A DNA stretch of 64,000 nucleotides, from positions 65,511,503 to 65,575,502 of the forward strand of contig CM043957.1 in the NCBI GenBank assembly GCA_014529385.2. Direction: 5' to 3'. Source of the DNA: Adiantum capillus-veneris. Its lineage: Eukaryota > Streptophyta > Polypodiopsida > Polypodiales > Pteridaceae. The position numbers and the translations under genes are program-made. This document shows positions 45,764-57,866 of the stretch, piece by piece (within the stretch, counting starts at the first letter, position 1; each line of letters opens with the position of its first letter). Under the pieces are notes generated by a model. The model was not told the DNA's origin. It worked only from the letters and a program-made list of their open reading frames with translations, and made no database searches.

Positions 45764-47236
45764 TCACCAATTGTAGAGGGATCTAGGTAAGGAAGCATAG
45801 TTATTCGTGGTGAAAGGCCAAAAGCTATGGAAATCCATGCTCTCAAAGCATCTAGGTTTCCAACAGAGGATGAATTTGAACACACCCTCGATAATAGATG
45901 TCGATAAAATATCCCTCGCCTCTGGAATGCTCTCCATGTAGACCTCCTTAAAGCTCCTTGGCAAGGCCAGAAGGCGATCCACCATAGACCTTGACACTTG
46001 AACTGTCACAGCAGGTTTGTCAATGTTGCTTTGGATCTGTGCCTCCAGCGTGAGAGTCATGTTGATGATGTGATCTTTCTCGCAAAGAGAACAACACAGT
46101 CGGCCTTCAACCTTCTTCACCTTCGGCGAGTCACAAACTGAGCACTGGGAATGCAAGAGAGCTCTATTGAAGTTCATAAAGTGCAAAGTCCCCACAACCT
46201 ACAAAAAAAAACAAACGTGTAAAGACCACTAAAGATGTATTTATCTCGTTGAGTACAAAGCATGCAAAGTCACCTCTCTATTGTAGCCGAGAATCTCGCA
46301 TTGGCTATGAAATACTGTGGTCAATTCTTGTTTTAAGCGTGATCCTCGCACGGGGACCAAAGTTGTGACATCCAGAACAGACAATGTGCGCACCTTGCCA
46401 ACAAAGAGGCCAATATTCCTAGCCACAAACGTAACAATGTCCTCCCTAGCCATCTGGGCCATGACTCGATCATAGTCATGCTTTTGAGAGTTGACAAAGC
46501 TCATCTACATATGACAAAAGGTTTGTCAACATTGAAAGAAAGAAACGTTGAAGCCAATGCTTCTGATACGTACAATTGCTTTGTTTTCTGGGGTCGGGCC
46601 ATCAGCAACAACCAAATCCCCAAATGTAATGCCAATTCTCTGATGGAAATTACGACTTTCCAAGACAAAAAATGCCAGTGTCGCAGCTAAGGGCGGACGT
46701 GGGCTAGTAGCCTTGGAAATTGAAGCGTCAGCAAGAAATGTTCTTATCTTGGTCTCAGGATAGAAATCTAAAGAAACAGGGACTGGGTCACAAGGTCGAA
46801 TGGTTGTTGATGCACCGACATGCAAGGAGAACAAAGCTGGCCCAACATCATTATGGTTTTTAGCCCTCACAAGAGGACAGTCAATCCTGACGAACACGCC
46901 AATCTTGAGCTCCCTAGTGTAGGTCTCAATGAAGGGATCCACAATGACGACCGTGATCGTGTCGATGCAATCGGCATCGACGATGTCAAATTTGAAGTAA
47001 CGTGCATTTTTCTTTTGCCCAGGGGAGATGGAACGGTATGTGCCATACCAAGTCAAGATTTTCCCCTCTATGGAGAAAGGTTTACTACCCTTATCTATAT
47101 TGCTAATCACGAATAGCGGCAAGGTTTCCTTGACTAACAGGCTTTTCCCTTTGTCCAGCAACTTGCCACTCTCCAAGACATTGTGAGCAGAAACTTCAAA
47201 AAATGAGGCTACAGCTTTGCTTAATTCGTGAGTTGG
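45764..47236 (-). CDS. RPA1-like single-strand-DNA-binding protein, three exons
   Basis: Exon 1 (to 46574) carries OB-fold-like sequence: IEGKILTWYGTYRS, YFKFDIVDADCIDTITVVI and ELKIGVFVRIDCPLVRAKN. A donor GTACGT at 46573 and acceptor TGTAG at 46505 bound a 69-bp intron, leaving exon 2 (46504-46274). Donor GTGACT at 46273 and acceptor TTTGTAG at 46199 bound a 75-bp intron. Both introns are phase 0. Exon 3 (46198-45764) has the four-cysteine zinc ribbon CSVCDSPK...LCCSLCEKD, the mark of the RPA1 C-terminal domain. The frame is open upstream of 47176 to at least 47236 (…HELSKAVASFF), and the start codon is not settled. Plant Helitrons often carry such genes upstream of Rep; here it shares strand and position with the Rep remnant. 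It has no stops within its exons. Confidence 0.72.
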
Positions 47237-50200
47237 GCAAGGAAGTTGTTGTTGAGACGAAGATGGTGCTTGTGCGCACTCCTCCCCTAGTGGAGAGTAT
47301 CCTTTGCCGGCAAAAAAAAGCAGAGCACCATCTTAACACAACTCAACACTCAAGAGTGCATTGCAGTGAAGAACATCGCAGACACGTCAAGCTTGTTCCA
47401 CAAATAATGATTGTGCATGCTGGCCATACCTCACTGCTACCTCTTCCCAGCTGCGGTTTCCTCGAAGCCCGGATTTGGGGGCGACCCGACAGAGCTTGAC
47501 ACCACCAGGTGTGATGAACGTTTGCTTGCAGGACATGGAGGAGACTCGACAAACCTGCCCAGCTCTCCAGGAGGAAAAGAAAAGAAAGCATCCAATTAAC
47601 CATAGCATTGACTAGTTGAGCAAAGCAAAGAGGGCGTAAAAAACATCCTACAAGCAGCACGCTCGTAAAAGCAAAGGAAGAACGAGGCGTAGAAACGAAG
47701 CTCTTGAAAGGATGCGAACAAGCTTACGCCAAATATGATTTCTTTTTGGATGAGCAAGCAAGCAAGTTGTTTACTCTTGGAAAATTCCACGTTTCAAATC
47801 CCTCGGTAGGTTACATACACAAGAAGATTTAGAAATTTTCTCATGTAGGAAAATGAAGTCTCTCAATGTTTTTCATACAATGCATAACATCATGAGCTTC
47901 TGCTCGAGAGGCAACGCATATGGAGGCCTGCAAGCCAGGTGGCAAGATTGCGGGTTACTCAAGTGAGGATGATGATAAGGAGCGTCAGGTGGACCCTGCC
48001 AATTCACTCCCCTCAGGCGATGGGGAAATGCGAGCATGCATAGACATGCATAAGTCAAATGCTAATGAAGGACTGATGCTCGAGGCTGGTCTTACTGGGG
48101 TTTGTGAGCTGTTGCAAGTAGAGATGGGTCATGAAAGGTATAACTAGAACATAAAAAGATTGGGGCAGTGGGATATGGGACAGCCGTTGCGTGTGCATGA
48201 TGCTAGTGCTATGATTAGCAAAGGCAGAGGGTCGTCGAGTAGGGTGTATGTAGGGTTAAAGGATCTGGAGGCAACACCTTTGGGGTTGATCTCAACGGGT
48301 ATGCACCTTGGTAGGCAGGGACAGATTATGGCGAGCATGCAATTGTACTTCGATGAAGATGTAATGAACCACCAGTTTTTGAGTTTGTCACTTGGGGCAA
48401 GGTGCCCATTCGTGAAGTATTCACAAATCATGGCCATTAAGAGCTAGGGTTTTCAGACCTGGTTTGACGGATCAGATGTGGTGCGGTTGGAGGGTTCAAA
48501 CTCCCCTCGACTGAGGCATCCCACGAATCAGCGGACGGCCAAGTATGTTATCCAGATGGTTTGGGCAGGTGAGCGGTGGTTAGTAGGAATTGGTGCACTA
48601 GTCGTAATCATCAGTGTACTCACTCGATACACGGGAGAACTGTCCATTGAATGGCAAGCATGGAGCAAATTTTTTTTTAGGACCTTGAGCCCCCTGGCCT
48701 AGCTTGACTAGCCAAATATGATGCAACCAAAGGGTTGGTTGTCCCTTTACCCGAGACGTCTTACAATACAGTGGACGATCTCCTTGATGGTCAAGATGGC
48801 ACGGACAAGTGGAACCTGGGCTGGAGAGCCAGGCAAAATGCAGGGAGGTAACATGGTATTTTTTGAGTTTGGTTTCAAACATGACAGTAATTGGGGGTCT
48901 TGGGAGATGGAGCCCAGATTTGTAGTGATGCTCGTTTTGTGGTATTGGGACCTTATGCTCAAGGGGAGCAACGTTGAACGGGGCAGCCATCGAAGTCATG
49001 GATGGTTCGGGGCTACCTGGGTTTGTGGATAAGGACCCCCTAGCGGGGTACTCGATGGGATTGAGCAGGGCCTACTGAAGGTGAAGACATGCGAGATGAC
49101 TGGTTTCTTTTTGAGAACCCTGAGCCAAGTTGTGGAAATGACCAATGGTGGCCCTCCGAGCGGGCGGCTTTGCGAGGTCTTTCAAGTAGGTGAAAGCAGG
49201 TGTTTGATGCTTTATGGCTGGGGCTCCATGGCGGGGTCGCTGGCTCCTTTGGACCACTTAGGTGGAGAGACAAAATGTGGGAAGAATGTCGTATGGGACT
49301 CAGGAGAAGGTAGCCAATGTTGTGATGCGTTCGGTTATGATATGACTCGCATGTGCGGAGGTACTGAGATAACAGCACAGCGAAATGCGCTTGGCCGATG
49401 CAAGGCTAAGCCAGGAGGATTAGGGTCGTTTTTGGGCCTTGATAGACGGGATGTACAAGGACAAGCATTGCACTTAATGGATCAGCGGAGGCTTGTTGGA
49501 ATGCGGGCCACAGATGGCCGATGGATTCCCCCTCCGGAAAAACATGTTGGTCAAACAAGAAATGAGCAAAATGAATTCGAACCGATGGGCCAACGATTGC
49601 TCACATGGACTGATAGTATCAACAGGTTATGTTGGACCGAAACGAGACTAAACAGAGGACAGCGAGTAGGCTGTCTCGTGCAGGGATACGCATGAACCAC
49701 CCGGGTGACCGACTTCGAAAACTGCGAAACAGGGCATGGGGCCCCCAATTATGTAGATTGGGCACTCCAATCGTGGTAATGTTTCTGGTATGGATGATGC
49801 TTGAAGGGTTGGGCAGTCACGAGCAAGGCATGGAGGTAAGAAATGCGACACGAACACACAATGAAGATAGAGCTGATGCAAGACATGATTCGTTTCACGG
49901 GTGCGCGGGCTCTGGTGAGCACCAGGCCACGCCTCACCCGAGCTGTTTCGATTGGCTAATGGCTGGGAGTCGAGCCACGATGGTAAAATGCGAGATCAAG
50001 GATGATAAGAGGTATGCTGGGAGAATGAATACACACATGCTTCTGATTATGGGACGGCGTTGGCTGAGATGGAGTCACTGGACTCGGGGTAACGAGGTAG
50101 CAACTAAGATATATGCTGGCTACAGCCAGCAAGGTAGATCATCGACATGCGAATCGAAGATGCGGGGTTGGCAGTGTAACGACTTCGTTTGGTTGATTTC

Positions 50201-51590
50201 TTGGAATAAAATTGTGGCAGTAGAGGACACTAGATATGTACATGCACACGGTGTTCAACAAGGTAAACCACGCCCGGAGGAGGGGGATTATTGCTTTGAG
50301 GATAATGTACGTGCACTGGGTGAGGACATTGAGCTTTTTTGGGGGAGGGGTGAGTGTTACAGGTCCCTTTTTTGGAGAACATTTCGGGACTCTCCACCTC
50401 TTCGCAGCCTCTCGAGACTAGCTCTCCTTCATGCTCCGAGGCCTCGAGGGCTCCGAGCCGACGAGAGGCCTTCGTTGTGGGAAGGCTCTCCTAGGGAAAG
50501 GCATAACGAGAACCCAAGCGGGGATGCTACGTGGGCACGAGCCCTTGGTGTATTAATAGTGGTAGGTCATGAGGACGGATGTGAAAGCACACTCCGAAAG
50601 CCCAGGGGATTATCTCCTATGGACATGCATAATGCATCATTAGGGAACCTTCGGGTTCAATGCTCCAACAGGGGGCAGCTCGCACAGAGAACTCAAAAAA
50701 TGCAGGTTTTGAGCAGGGCACCGCGGGTGCGCTCGCGTGGGAATACAGTCGCCCAAAGGGGCCGTTCAGTCAAGCACAGTAGGGTGCTGCGCTGGTTGCC
50801 AGCTGACCCAACAGGGGGGCTTGGTTTTGCTTCAACGATAAGCTACCCTACGGGGCTGTTTATTGAGCGCACAGCAGGTGGCTGTGCTACCAGTGATTAG
50901 TCCACAGAGGAGGTTGCGTGCCTTATAGTTGCAACAGGTCAGAGGGGCAACAACTCGGGGCGGTCACTTTTTAGAATGTGTATGCTATCACGTGAGTTAA
51001 CCGGAGAGGATTATTAAAAGATCAAAATGTACCAAAATGTATACATACAGAGGGGGGTGGGGTTTTTTTAAATAGGCACGTAGTGTAAATATAGTATGTA
51101 TATTGAGGTATTATTAATAACCTCTTGAACGCACGTGATATAGGAAGCTTTTGATAAATGACCGCCCCGGGGGCAGCAAGGGGTTGTCCCCTGTTTTCAA
51201 TAGTGCCCGTATTGGGGCTGTGGCACAGGAGCTACTTTGAGAATACAACAAGGGGTAGCAGGTCGAATTCTCACAAAAAGCTCTAGGAGCTCGGACATGT
51301 TACGTATTGCTCGGCGCGAGATGATCCAGCAAGGGGGCCGCATGTTATTGATCATTGCACAGGCAGCGAGGCTTTTTCTCACATAGGAGGTTGCATGCCA
51401 TTTGGAACTGTTGACAGGGCAGGTGACACATCATATAGAAAGGGGCTGAGCCTGTGTGACTTGCTCCGTCACATGCCAAACCTAGCCGCCAAGGGAGAAA
51501 ACAGTCAGCTCAATCAGCAGTGCTCCTAATGCAGCAAAAGCAAATGGAGCAACACTAGCCCACGGTAGGCAGGACCACCTCAAAAAAGCA
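47237..51590. other. Comparatively GC-rich DNA, no identifiable gene
   Basis: Long open frames occur (for example 49081-49695 and 49629-50900, plus) but show no domain, no internal similarity to known families and skewed composition. They may be chance products of high GC. A purine run GGGGGAGGGG at 50341-50350 followed by TGTTACAGG looks like a polypurine tract and LTR start, so part of this may be a non-coding LTR element. No second LTR was found. Confidence 0.4.
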
Positions 51591-52131
51591 GGGAATGAAA
51601 TGATGTCACCGCAATCATCTCGAGTACATCACTTGCAAGCAGAACAGAAACCAACCGCCAGGAGTGGGAAAAGAATGCCAGTGCAAGAAACGTTTTCGAG
51701 TGTGTCGCTCGCAAGCAAGAAGAAACCAGGATCGACAATCAAAACCAACACCAGCATAGTGCAAGTAAATCAATTATCACCATATATAAGAATACAAGAA
51801 ACCGTCGATGAGGCAGAGAAACTAACCTCCAGAGAAGTCCATGCTCTCACCATCACTGGGCGAGGCATTGCTTGCACTCCCTTCACCACCACCAGCAATG
51901 CCACCATCAGATGCCATGATAATAGAGGATCCAGCTACTTTAAGGCACAACACACAAACCCTCAAACTAATCCAGAGCAGACGCTCAGCAAATTTCAACT
52001 CCTCACAAGCGACAACAACTTCTTCAACAGCATTTGGTAGAAGAAAACGTTTGTTTGCATATCATTGACTCAACTCAATTTAAATTTGGAATTGCAGCAT
52101 ATCAAGACATAGAAATTGAATAGCAAAGAGA
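51591..52131. other. Intermediate-GC DNA, nothing recognisable
   Basis: A related pair of phrases (CGAGTACATCACTTGCAAGCAGAACAGAAACC and CGAGTGTGTCGCTCGCAAGCAAGAAGAAACC) about 75 bp apart is the only structure seen. No gene. Confidence 0.4.
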
Positions 52132-52430
52132 AAATCTTCCACCAAATAGTGATAGCTCAAAGCTTAAACATCAAAGCAAAGATTGTGACTTGCTGGCATA
52201 TTTACAAAAGGAGGACAGAGAGAGAATCTTCCAATAGATAGATAGCTCAAAAGCTCAAATAGTAAAAAAATCTTGAGACTTGCTGCTACATCTACAAAAG
52301 ACTTGCTACCATATTTACAAAAGTAGGACAGAGAGAGAATCTTCCACTAGATAGATAGCTCAAAAGCTCAAACAGTTAAAAAAACTTGAGACTTGCTGCT
52401 ACATCTACAAAAGCACGACACAGCATAATG
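52132..52430. repeat. Short tandem repeat, about 113-bp period
   Basis: GGACAGAGAGAGAATCTTCC starts at 52213 and 52326. A more diverged unit precedes it, starting at about 52130. Each unit includes TAGATAGCTCAAAAGCTCAAA and ACTTGCTGCTACATCTACAAAAG. Confidence 0.85.
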
Positions 52431-54519
52431 ACAACCAGCTGAGACAAGGGCTTGTTATTACACTGCATTTTTCTGGCCTTTTATACAAGCTACAATGAGC
52501 ACGTGGATTGTTCTATTCTAAGAATTACATTCCACAATGTGCTCTCAAGAATAGAGAACAAAGACAAACAACGCTCACCACCTGAGGCTACACAAGGACG
52601 CCATTGAATGTAGTCGCCCCTAAAAGCATATGGTTCAAGTATCTTGAAAAGCATCCAGACAGCACCTGCCTTCAGCATTAAAAAAGCACCAGTGTCATAT
52701 CGAACACCTGCACCACTACACCACGTCCTCTGGAAGGAGCAACACAAAAAGAGCATACCTGCTATGCGCCATCTTCTCGGAAGGACGGCACCCGCTGCAC
52801 GCGCCACCTTCTCTGGTAGGAGCAGGGCAAAAATGGATGAGATCCGCCAGGAGCATCACGAAAAGGGGTTGGAGATTGTGTCAAATGAACCTTTAGAAAA
52901 CCTAATGACATGTGGCAGCCATCTAGCAACAACATCGAACAGCCTGAGGTTTGCAACAAGTTTGCACCTAAAACCTTATGGCCTTCTGCAGGCCAAAAAA
53001 TCAAGATAAAGTTCAAGCAACAAGATCTTATTCAGTTAGGGAGTCCAGAGAACATGGCTATGAGCCAGATTCAAGCGACCGCCACTCATCTCAGAAGGGC
53101 AAGAATGTTAGTAAATTTCAAGTTATGCTTGTTTCTTTTGTATATTAACCTTTCATTTGCAAAAGATTTCTCTACTATGGAAAGCAAATTCCTTTGCCAG
53201 ACTTCATGCAAAGCAAGGGTTCTCTTCAGATTAAGGATAATGGATGCCCGTATAATCATGCAAGACACGTATAGCATTAGCTCACAAGGTTGATACTGTC
53301 ATTGAATCCAAGGGCTTATCAATTTCTTTTTCTGATATGCATGCATGGCATGCAAATACAATGGCAGAACATCCACTCCATCATTGTTTATGCTTTTGCA
53401 ATAAGCACTTTACATCATCGGCTTTGTGCACATGGTGCAACTGATCCCAATGACGATTTCTGGGTAGCCAGTAGGTATGGCGTACCTATCAAGAAACTGA
53501 TTCATGGCACAACATGAATAGATTATGAGAGCCTCCATGTAGGTAATCTTTTGTGTAAGCACCTAAGAAAATCTAGTATGACTATTTTCTTTGGGGGTAT
53601 TTGACATCTTTCTCCTTTGTTCATGAAGGAAGAATATTCTCTCATGACTTAGTTGTGAATAAGGTTCCAGCTGCAGAAGATCTGTTGATTAGATGTGCAA
53701 TATGTCTCTAGGGGTGGTATTTTTAGGGGTATGACCCACCTAATGTGACACAATCACTCCATAGGTGTTGAGAGTCATGATTTGAGCTTAGCACAATTGT
53801 ACTTTCAAGGAAAGAAGTCCACAATCCACTAAAGGGGTAGTGGAAAATTTCAACTTTCTCAGTTGATTCCAAACACTTTTCACCATGATAGATCATGTTT
53901 GCCTCATTGTTGGCTACTAGGTTGAGTAGTTTTCATGCAAAGTCTAACTAAGCAGTTTGACATTGCAGTACCTAGCTAAGGGGTATGGATTGCAAAGACA
54001 ACACCCAGGGTTACTAGTTTCTACTGCTTGTTTTTCACTAATCTTTCATTTAGTGTTCAACGGGTTAATAGGATATTACCTCTTAAAGGCTGGTTTTATG
54101 GAAAGACATCTTTACATATGTATCTTTCAGGTTTACAAAGTGCACATGACTATGGGTAAGTAAATGTTAGGTTCAACCTCCATTAGGGATTTCATAATCA
54201 CGTAATCATAGCTTTTTCTTTTGTAATAACACTTGTGAACATGTTATTAACATGTTAACAGCTTCTCATGTTCACAAAGTCTCCCGTGTTTTTTTCTTAG
54301 CTCGGCAGGCCCGTCGAGTAACTTTTATACCCAACGGGATTCTAACCATCTGCTCACTCGAATATGTACTGAGATTTGTATGTGTGGGTGTGAGTGGGTG
54401 TGGGTGCTCGTGCAAGCAGCTACACACAGTCACAATGTGCAGCTAGATGTGTGCAGTCAGTTACACGAGGGGTGCATATGTGTGTAAGGCCATTTTTTGG
54501 AATGGTGCTTATAATGGGG
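52431..54519. other. Mixed DNA without recognisable genes
   Basis: Short frames only (up to 127 codons, 52910-53293), with no domain recognised. The text around 52640-53000 is GC-richer, but splice sites or a coherent exon chain could not be supported. Confidence 0.4.
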
Positions 54520-55204
54520 CACTTGGTAACACGACTAAGTAGTGTACTATGATAAGTATGGTACATTATAGTGGTACTAGTCATCGGCAACGTGATAATA
54601 ATAGTATCTTATGACGATGTCACCTTCCCTTCCCTTTATCAAATGCATACATATCGTCGGTAATGCGGCTAAATTATGTCTGTATACAATTCCCTTTCCC
54701 TTAGATTTGGCCGGCACCTTGTTGGTAACGCAACAAAATAGTGTCATTGGCTAGTGCACATTGTATTTTTTGCATATTGTAGCATTTGGTTGGTAACGTC
54801 GCGGGCAAAAAAATGTTGTAAATTTGTTTGGTTTGCCGTGGAAAAGTGAAAGAGAAAATCAAAGTTTTAAGGGTAACACTTACGAAAAAACTTGGTGGAG
54901 TAGTGTGATGGATGCATATCATGTAATGATGCAATAAAAACAAAAACATAAGTGCCAGACAATAGCACTCATAAATATTAATTGTACATCAAGCAAAACA
55001 TTACATGCTATCCATTTACCCTAAAATGAGAGTCAAACTACGGTATCTAGAAAATTAATTATACTTCAAGAAATATTATGACAATAGACACTTAATACAC
55101 ATCCATATCTTTTGAAATAAAAACAAAAACAAAGTGTCGGACAATACTAACAAGATAATTAATTGTACATCAAGCAAAACATCACATTGCTATACATTTA
55201 TACC

Positions 55205-55268
<64 letters not shown>

Positions 55269-55455
55269 TATTAGAAGGCATTTAGTAGTTTACTAAATTC
55301 TTAAAGATAGACAAAAGTAATGTTTGTTTGGAATTGTTTAATACTTTCATGGAATTGTTTTATTGTTTAGAATTGTTGCACTACATATGATTTTAAAATC
55401 TTGAAAATAGAGAAACAAAGAGTAGCTTTTTAGGGATTTTTAACTTGATCTATAT

Positions 55456-55496
<41 letters not shown>

Positions 55497-55830
55497 GAGA
55501 TCCAGACTACATTTTGAATCAATCTTTATAATTACTTCATGTTCCAGACATAGAAAACAATTTTGAGATTTATTTTATATTTTGAAAGTGCCATAAAGAG
55601 AAATAGGGTGAATTAAAAGTAGCGTTTTCAATTGTTTTACAGATTACTAATAATAGAGAGAGAGAGAGAGAGAGAAAAGAGATATTGCATGGTGTGAATC
55701 TTTTTTTTTTTTAATATAGAGATAGAAAGAGATTAGACGATATGTCATAAATTTTTTAGGTTTATTAAAATGAAGAGGAAGATAATACGAAAACTATGAT
55801 CCAAGAAATCCTCAGGCCGTGTTACCGACC
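54520..55830. repeat. Cluster of GGTAAC-type repeats, possible DNA-transposon ends
   Basis: TTGGTAACACGAC (about 54528), GGCAACGTGAT (54586), CGGTAATGCGGCT (54658), TTGGTAACGCAAC (54721) and TTGGTAACGTCGC (54788) are direct. CCGTGTTACCGACC near 55816 is inverted. Clustered subterminal repeats in inverted arrangement are typical for hAT-like and CACTA-like elements. No terminal inverted repeat with duplication was fixed. Confidence 0.35.
55210..55675. repeat. Three (GA)n microsatellites
   Basis: Tracts at 55210-55264, 55459-55494 and 55654-55675 in AT-rich DNA. Confidence 0.95.
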
Positions 55831-56052
55831 AATATCGCATGAATCAAACACATAAAAATAATACAAGCACTCCCACTCATGAAATGCCATACATGTAAAT
55901 GTAATTATGATTGCATCTTTCTTTCGAATAAGAGACTCAAAAGTGTAGAAGTGAGTGAAAAATCTAGTCTCTGCAGATAGTTTTAACACAACTGACATGC
56001 GAGGTCAAAAAATATCTAATACTCTCTATCTTTTGAGCATAAATCTCACAAG

Positions 56053-57005
56053 CTAGTGAGCGGTATCAACAATAGAGGCAAACCACTTGGTATCATCACT
56101 TCTATACCAATCTTTTAATACAAGATTCAAACCATGTGTATTGCACTTGGAAGCAAACTTCAAGATTTTATCGGTATTCTTACAATTCTTTGCATTGTCC
56201 ATCCCAATTTGAACTACATAATTAGCACCCACTTCCTCTATCGTAGAGGCAATTACATCAGCAATATAAACCCCAAACTTAATTGAACCATGTGGATCCA
56301 CAGCAAGAACAAATGTTTTGCCTCTATGTGAAACGATCATTAAATTAATTAGTGGTTTTCTTTGTACATTGGACCAGTCGTCGTTGACTATGGTACATCC
56401 AAAAAGCTTTATATTACTAAGAATTACCCTTTGCACACATTCTTTTACTTGAACATAGCATTTCTCCAATAGATCATTTCGCATAGCATGGTACGTGGCA
56501 GTTAAAACCCTGATCCAAACTCACCAATTTTCTTCCATGCTCTCTTTCGATGCTCATTGTCCACCATCATCATAGCAATTCCTAAAAAGTAAATCGCTTC
56601 AGCAAGAGTGAGTTTTGCATCATCCAGTAGACCATTACGTAAGCTTTCTTGCAATGAAGTTTGACGCATAGAAACCTTTCCCAGGTCAAAATGATGCTTT
56701 GATGAAGATGCACTAGGTAGATTTCTTTTTGGCTTCACATTAGGATTCAGAGTGCAAGTAGGTGATGCTTCCGGAGTTTGTTGGTTGGAACCATTATGTT
56801 CTTGCACTCCAAAGACATTAGTAGTAGACGTGTAATGTTTCTTTGATTCTTTATTTTAAATTTCTTTCCTCAAGCGTTTGACCACTGCAGTTTCACTAGG
56901 GTGGCTACATGTGTGACTCCGTTTCTTGGGTTCACCTAGAAAATGTTCCCTTAGTTGAGGTGCTCCACCAAATTTTGTTGTATGGCATAGCTTACACTCC
57001 CAATC
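56053..57005 (-). pseudogene. hAT-like transposase remnant (BED zinc finger and DUF659)
   Basis: On the minus strand a BED-type finger (57005-56856) reads WECKLCHTTKFGGAP followed by LREHF, HTC and SHPSETAVV, then a TAA. The next open part (56807-56502) has LAEAIYFLGIAMMMVDN without a known motif. A one-base frameshift at about 56505-56515 leads into 56484-56053. That part is DUF659, which in hAT-like transposases forms the start of the RNase H-like catalytic fold: CTIVNDDWSNVQRKPLIN, VDPHGSIKFGVYIAD and VQIGMDNAKNCK. The catalytic C-terminal and hAT dimerisation regions are missing, so the copy is truncated and inactive. The GGTAAC repeats at 54520-55830 could be its end. Confidence 0.8.
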
Positions 57006-57287
57006 TATGATTGATCACCGATGTTGATGTTAATTGCATATTTCCACTCTATCCCATGTGCCTTGTTTTTCTTTCTAGTTTGAATTTGAGTTCTATCACT
57101 AGGTCTAACATTTCCTTCCATTTCAAATAACCTATTCAAGAAAGCATGGAACAATGAATACATAACTAAAGTAACAACGAAAATACTAACGTATTACAAC
57201 AACGTACATCTCTACACAAACATACAGTGGTTTTGATGATAAAATGTAGCAATACAACAATTGAAATCTAGTTTAAAAATTCAAGTA
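57006..57287. other. AT-rich DNA upstream of the transposase remnant
   Basis: No structure was recognised between the BED finger and the Helitron 5' end. A first exon of the transposase could lie here but is not supported. Confidence 0.4.
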
Positions 57288-57417
57288 TCTATACTATATA
57301 TAAAGGGGGAGGGGATTCCGGTTGCCCTCTTTCCACGTGGCGCAACCTCCTTCAACGAACCTGTGCGCCCTGCAGTCCCCGGCCACTCAGCGATAGTGTA
57401 GCGAGAAAGGTGCCGAA

Positions 57418-57420
<3 letters not shown>

Positions 57421-57466
<46 letters not shown>
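57421..57466. repeat. (AG)n microsatellite
   Basis: Pure AG repeat in the Helitron 5' region. Confidence 0.97.
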
Positions 57467-57468
<2 letters not shown>

Positions 57469-57569
57469 GAGTTCTATTGAGGCGCCCGCTTATCACACTG
57501 TTACCACCTGACGGAGCCTACGCACATTGCAGTCTCCGCACACACACCCGCAGTCTCCAGACGGTTGCG

Positions 57570-57572
<3 letters not shown>

Positions 57573-57623
<51 letters not shown>
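57573..57623. repeat. (TG)n microsatellite at the Copia insertion site
   Basis: TG repeats end with TGTAG (57621-57625), the duplicated target of the Copia insertion. Confidence 0.97.

Positions 57624-57625
<2 letters not shown>
57621..57625. repeat. Target-site duplication TGTAG (left)
   Basis: TGTAG occurs immediately outside both LTRs (57621-57625 and 62804-62808). Confidence 0.92.
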
Positions 57626-57852
57626 TGTTACCATATACATGTGGTAGTGATGTGTGTGAACACACTAGGACCGCCGGGGCATTTTTTCCCTCTTTAGGAG
57701 GTTTTTTCCCCCGTGCATTGTATATACGCCCATCACTCTAGGGCTATCTATCTTTCCATTGCACACTAAGTAACACACTCTCTATTGTGTGCCTTGAGCT
57801 TCCTTCGTCTTCTCCAAGCTGTGTGTGTTTCTCTGTAACCCTAATTCCAACA
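57626..57852 (+). repeat. 5' LTR, 227 bp
   Basis: TGTTACCATATACATG...TAATTCCAACA. TATA-like TGTATATACG at 57719-57728. A perfect match to 62577-62803 on reading both. Confidence 0.96.
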
Positions 57853-57854
57853 AT

Positions 57855-57866
57855 TGGTATCAGAGC
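57855..57866 (+). promoter_or_regulatory. Primer-binding site, initiator tRNA-Met
   Basis: TGGTATCAGAGC, complementary to the 3' end of plant initiator tRNA-Met including its CCA, two bases after the LTR. Confidence 0.93.

Larger units (their letters stand above)
57288..57625 (+). mobile_element. Helitron 5' end (non-autonomous), interrupted by the intact Copia
   Basis: TCTATACTATATATAAAGG at 57288 after an A, then GGGAGGGGATTCCGG and CCACGTGGCG, the classic plant Helitron 5' terminus. It shares TCTATACTA...AAAGGGGGAGGGGATTC with the mini-Helitron at 18326. A GA tract (57421-57466) and a TG tract (57573-57623) follow. The Copia element then interrupts it at 57626, and the sequence resumes at 62809. 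The 3' end was not located. Confidence 0.7.

Noticed and set aside
49081-50900. Overlapping long plus-strand frames (204 and 423 codons)
   Set aside because: No recognised motif, odd composition and no coherent start or splice context; probably chance frames in GC-rich DNA.
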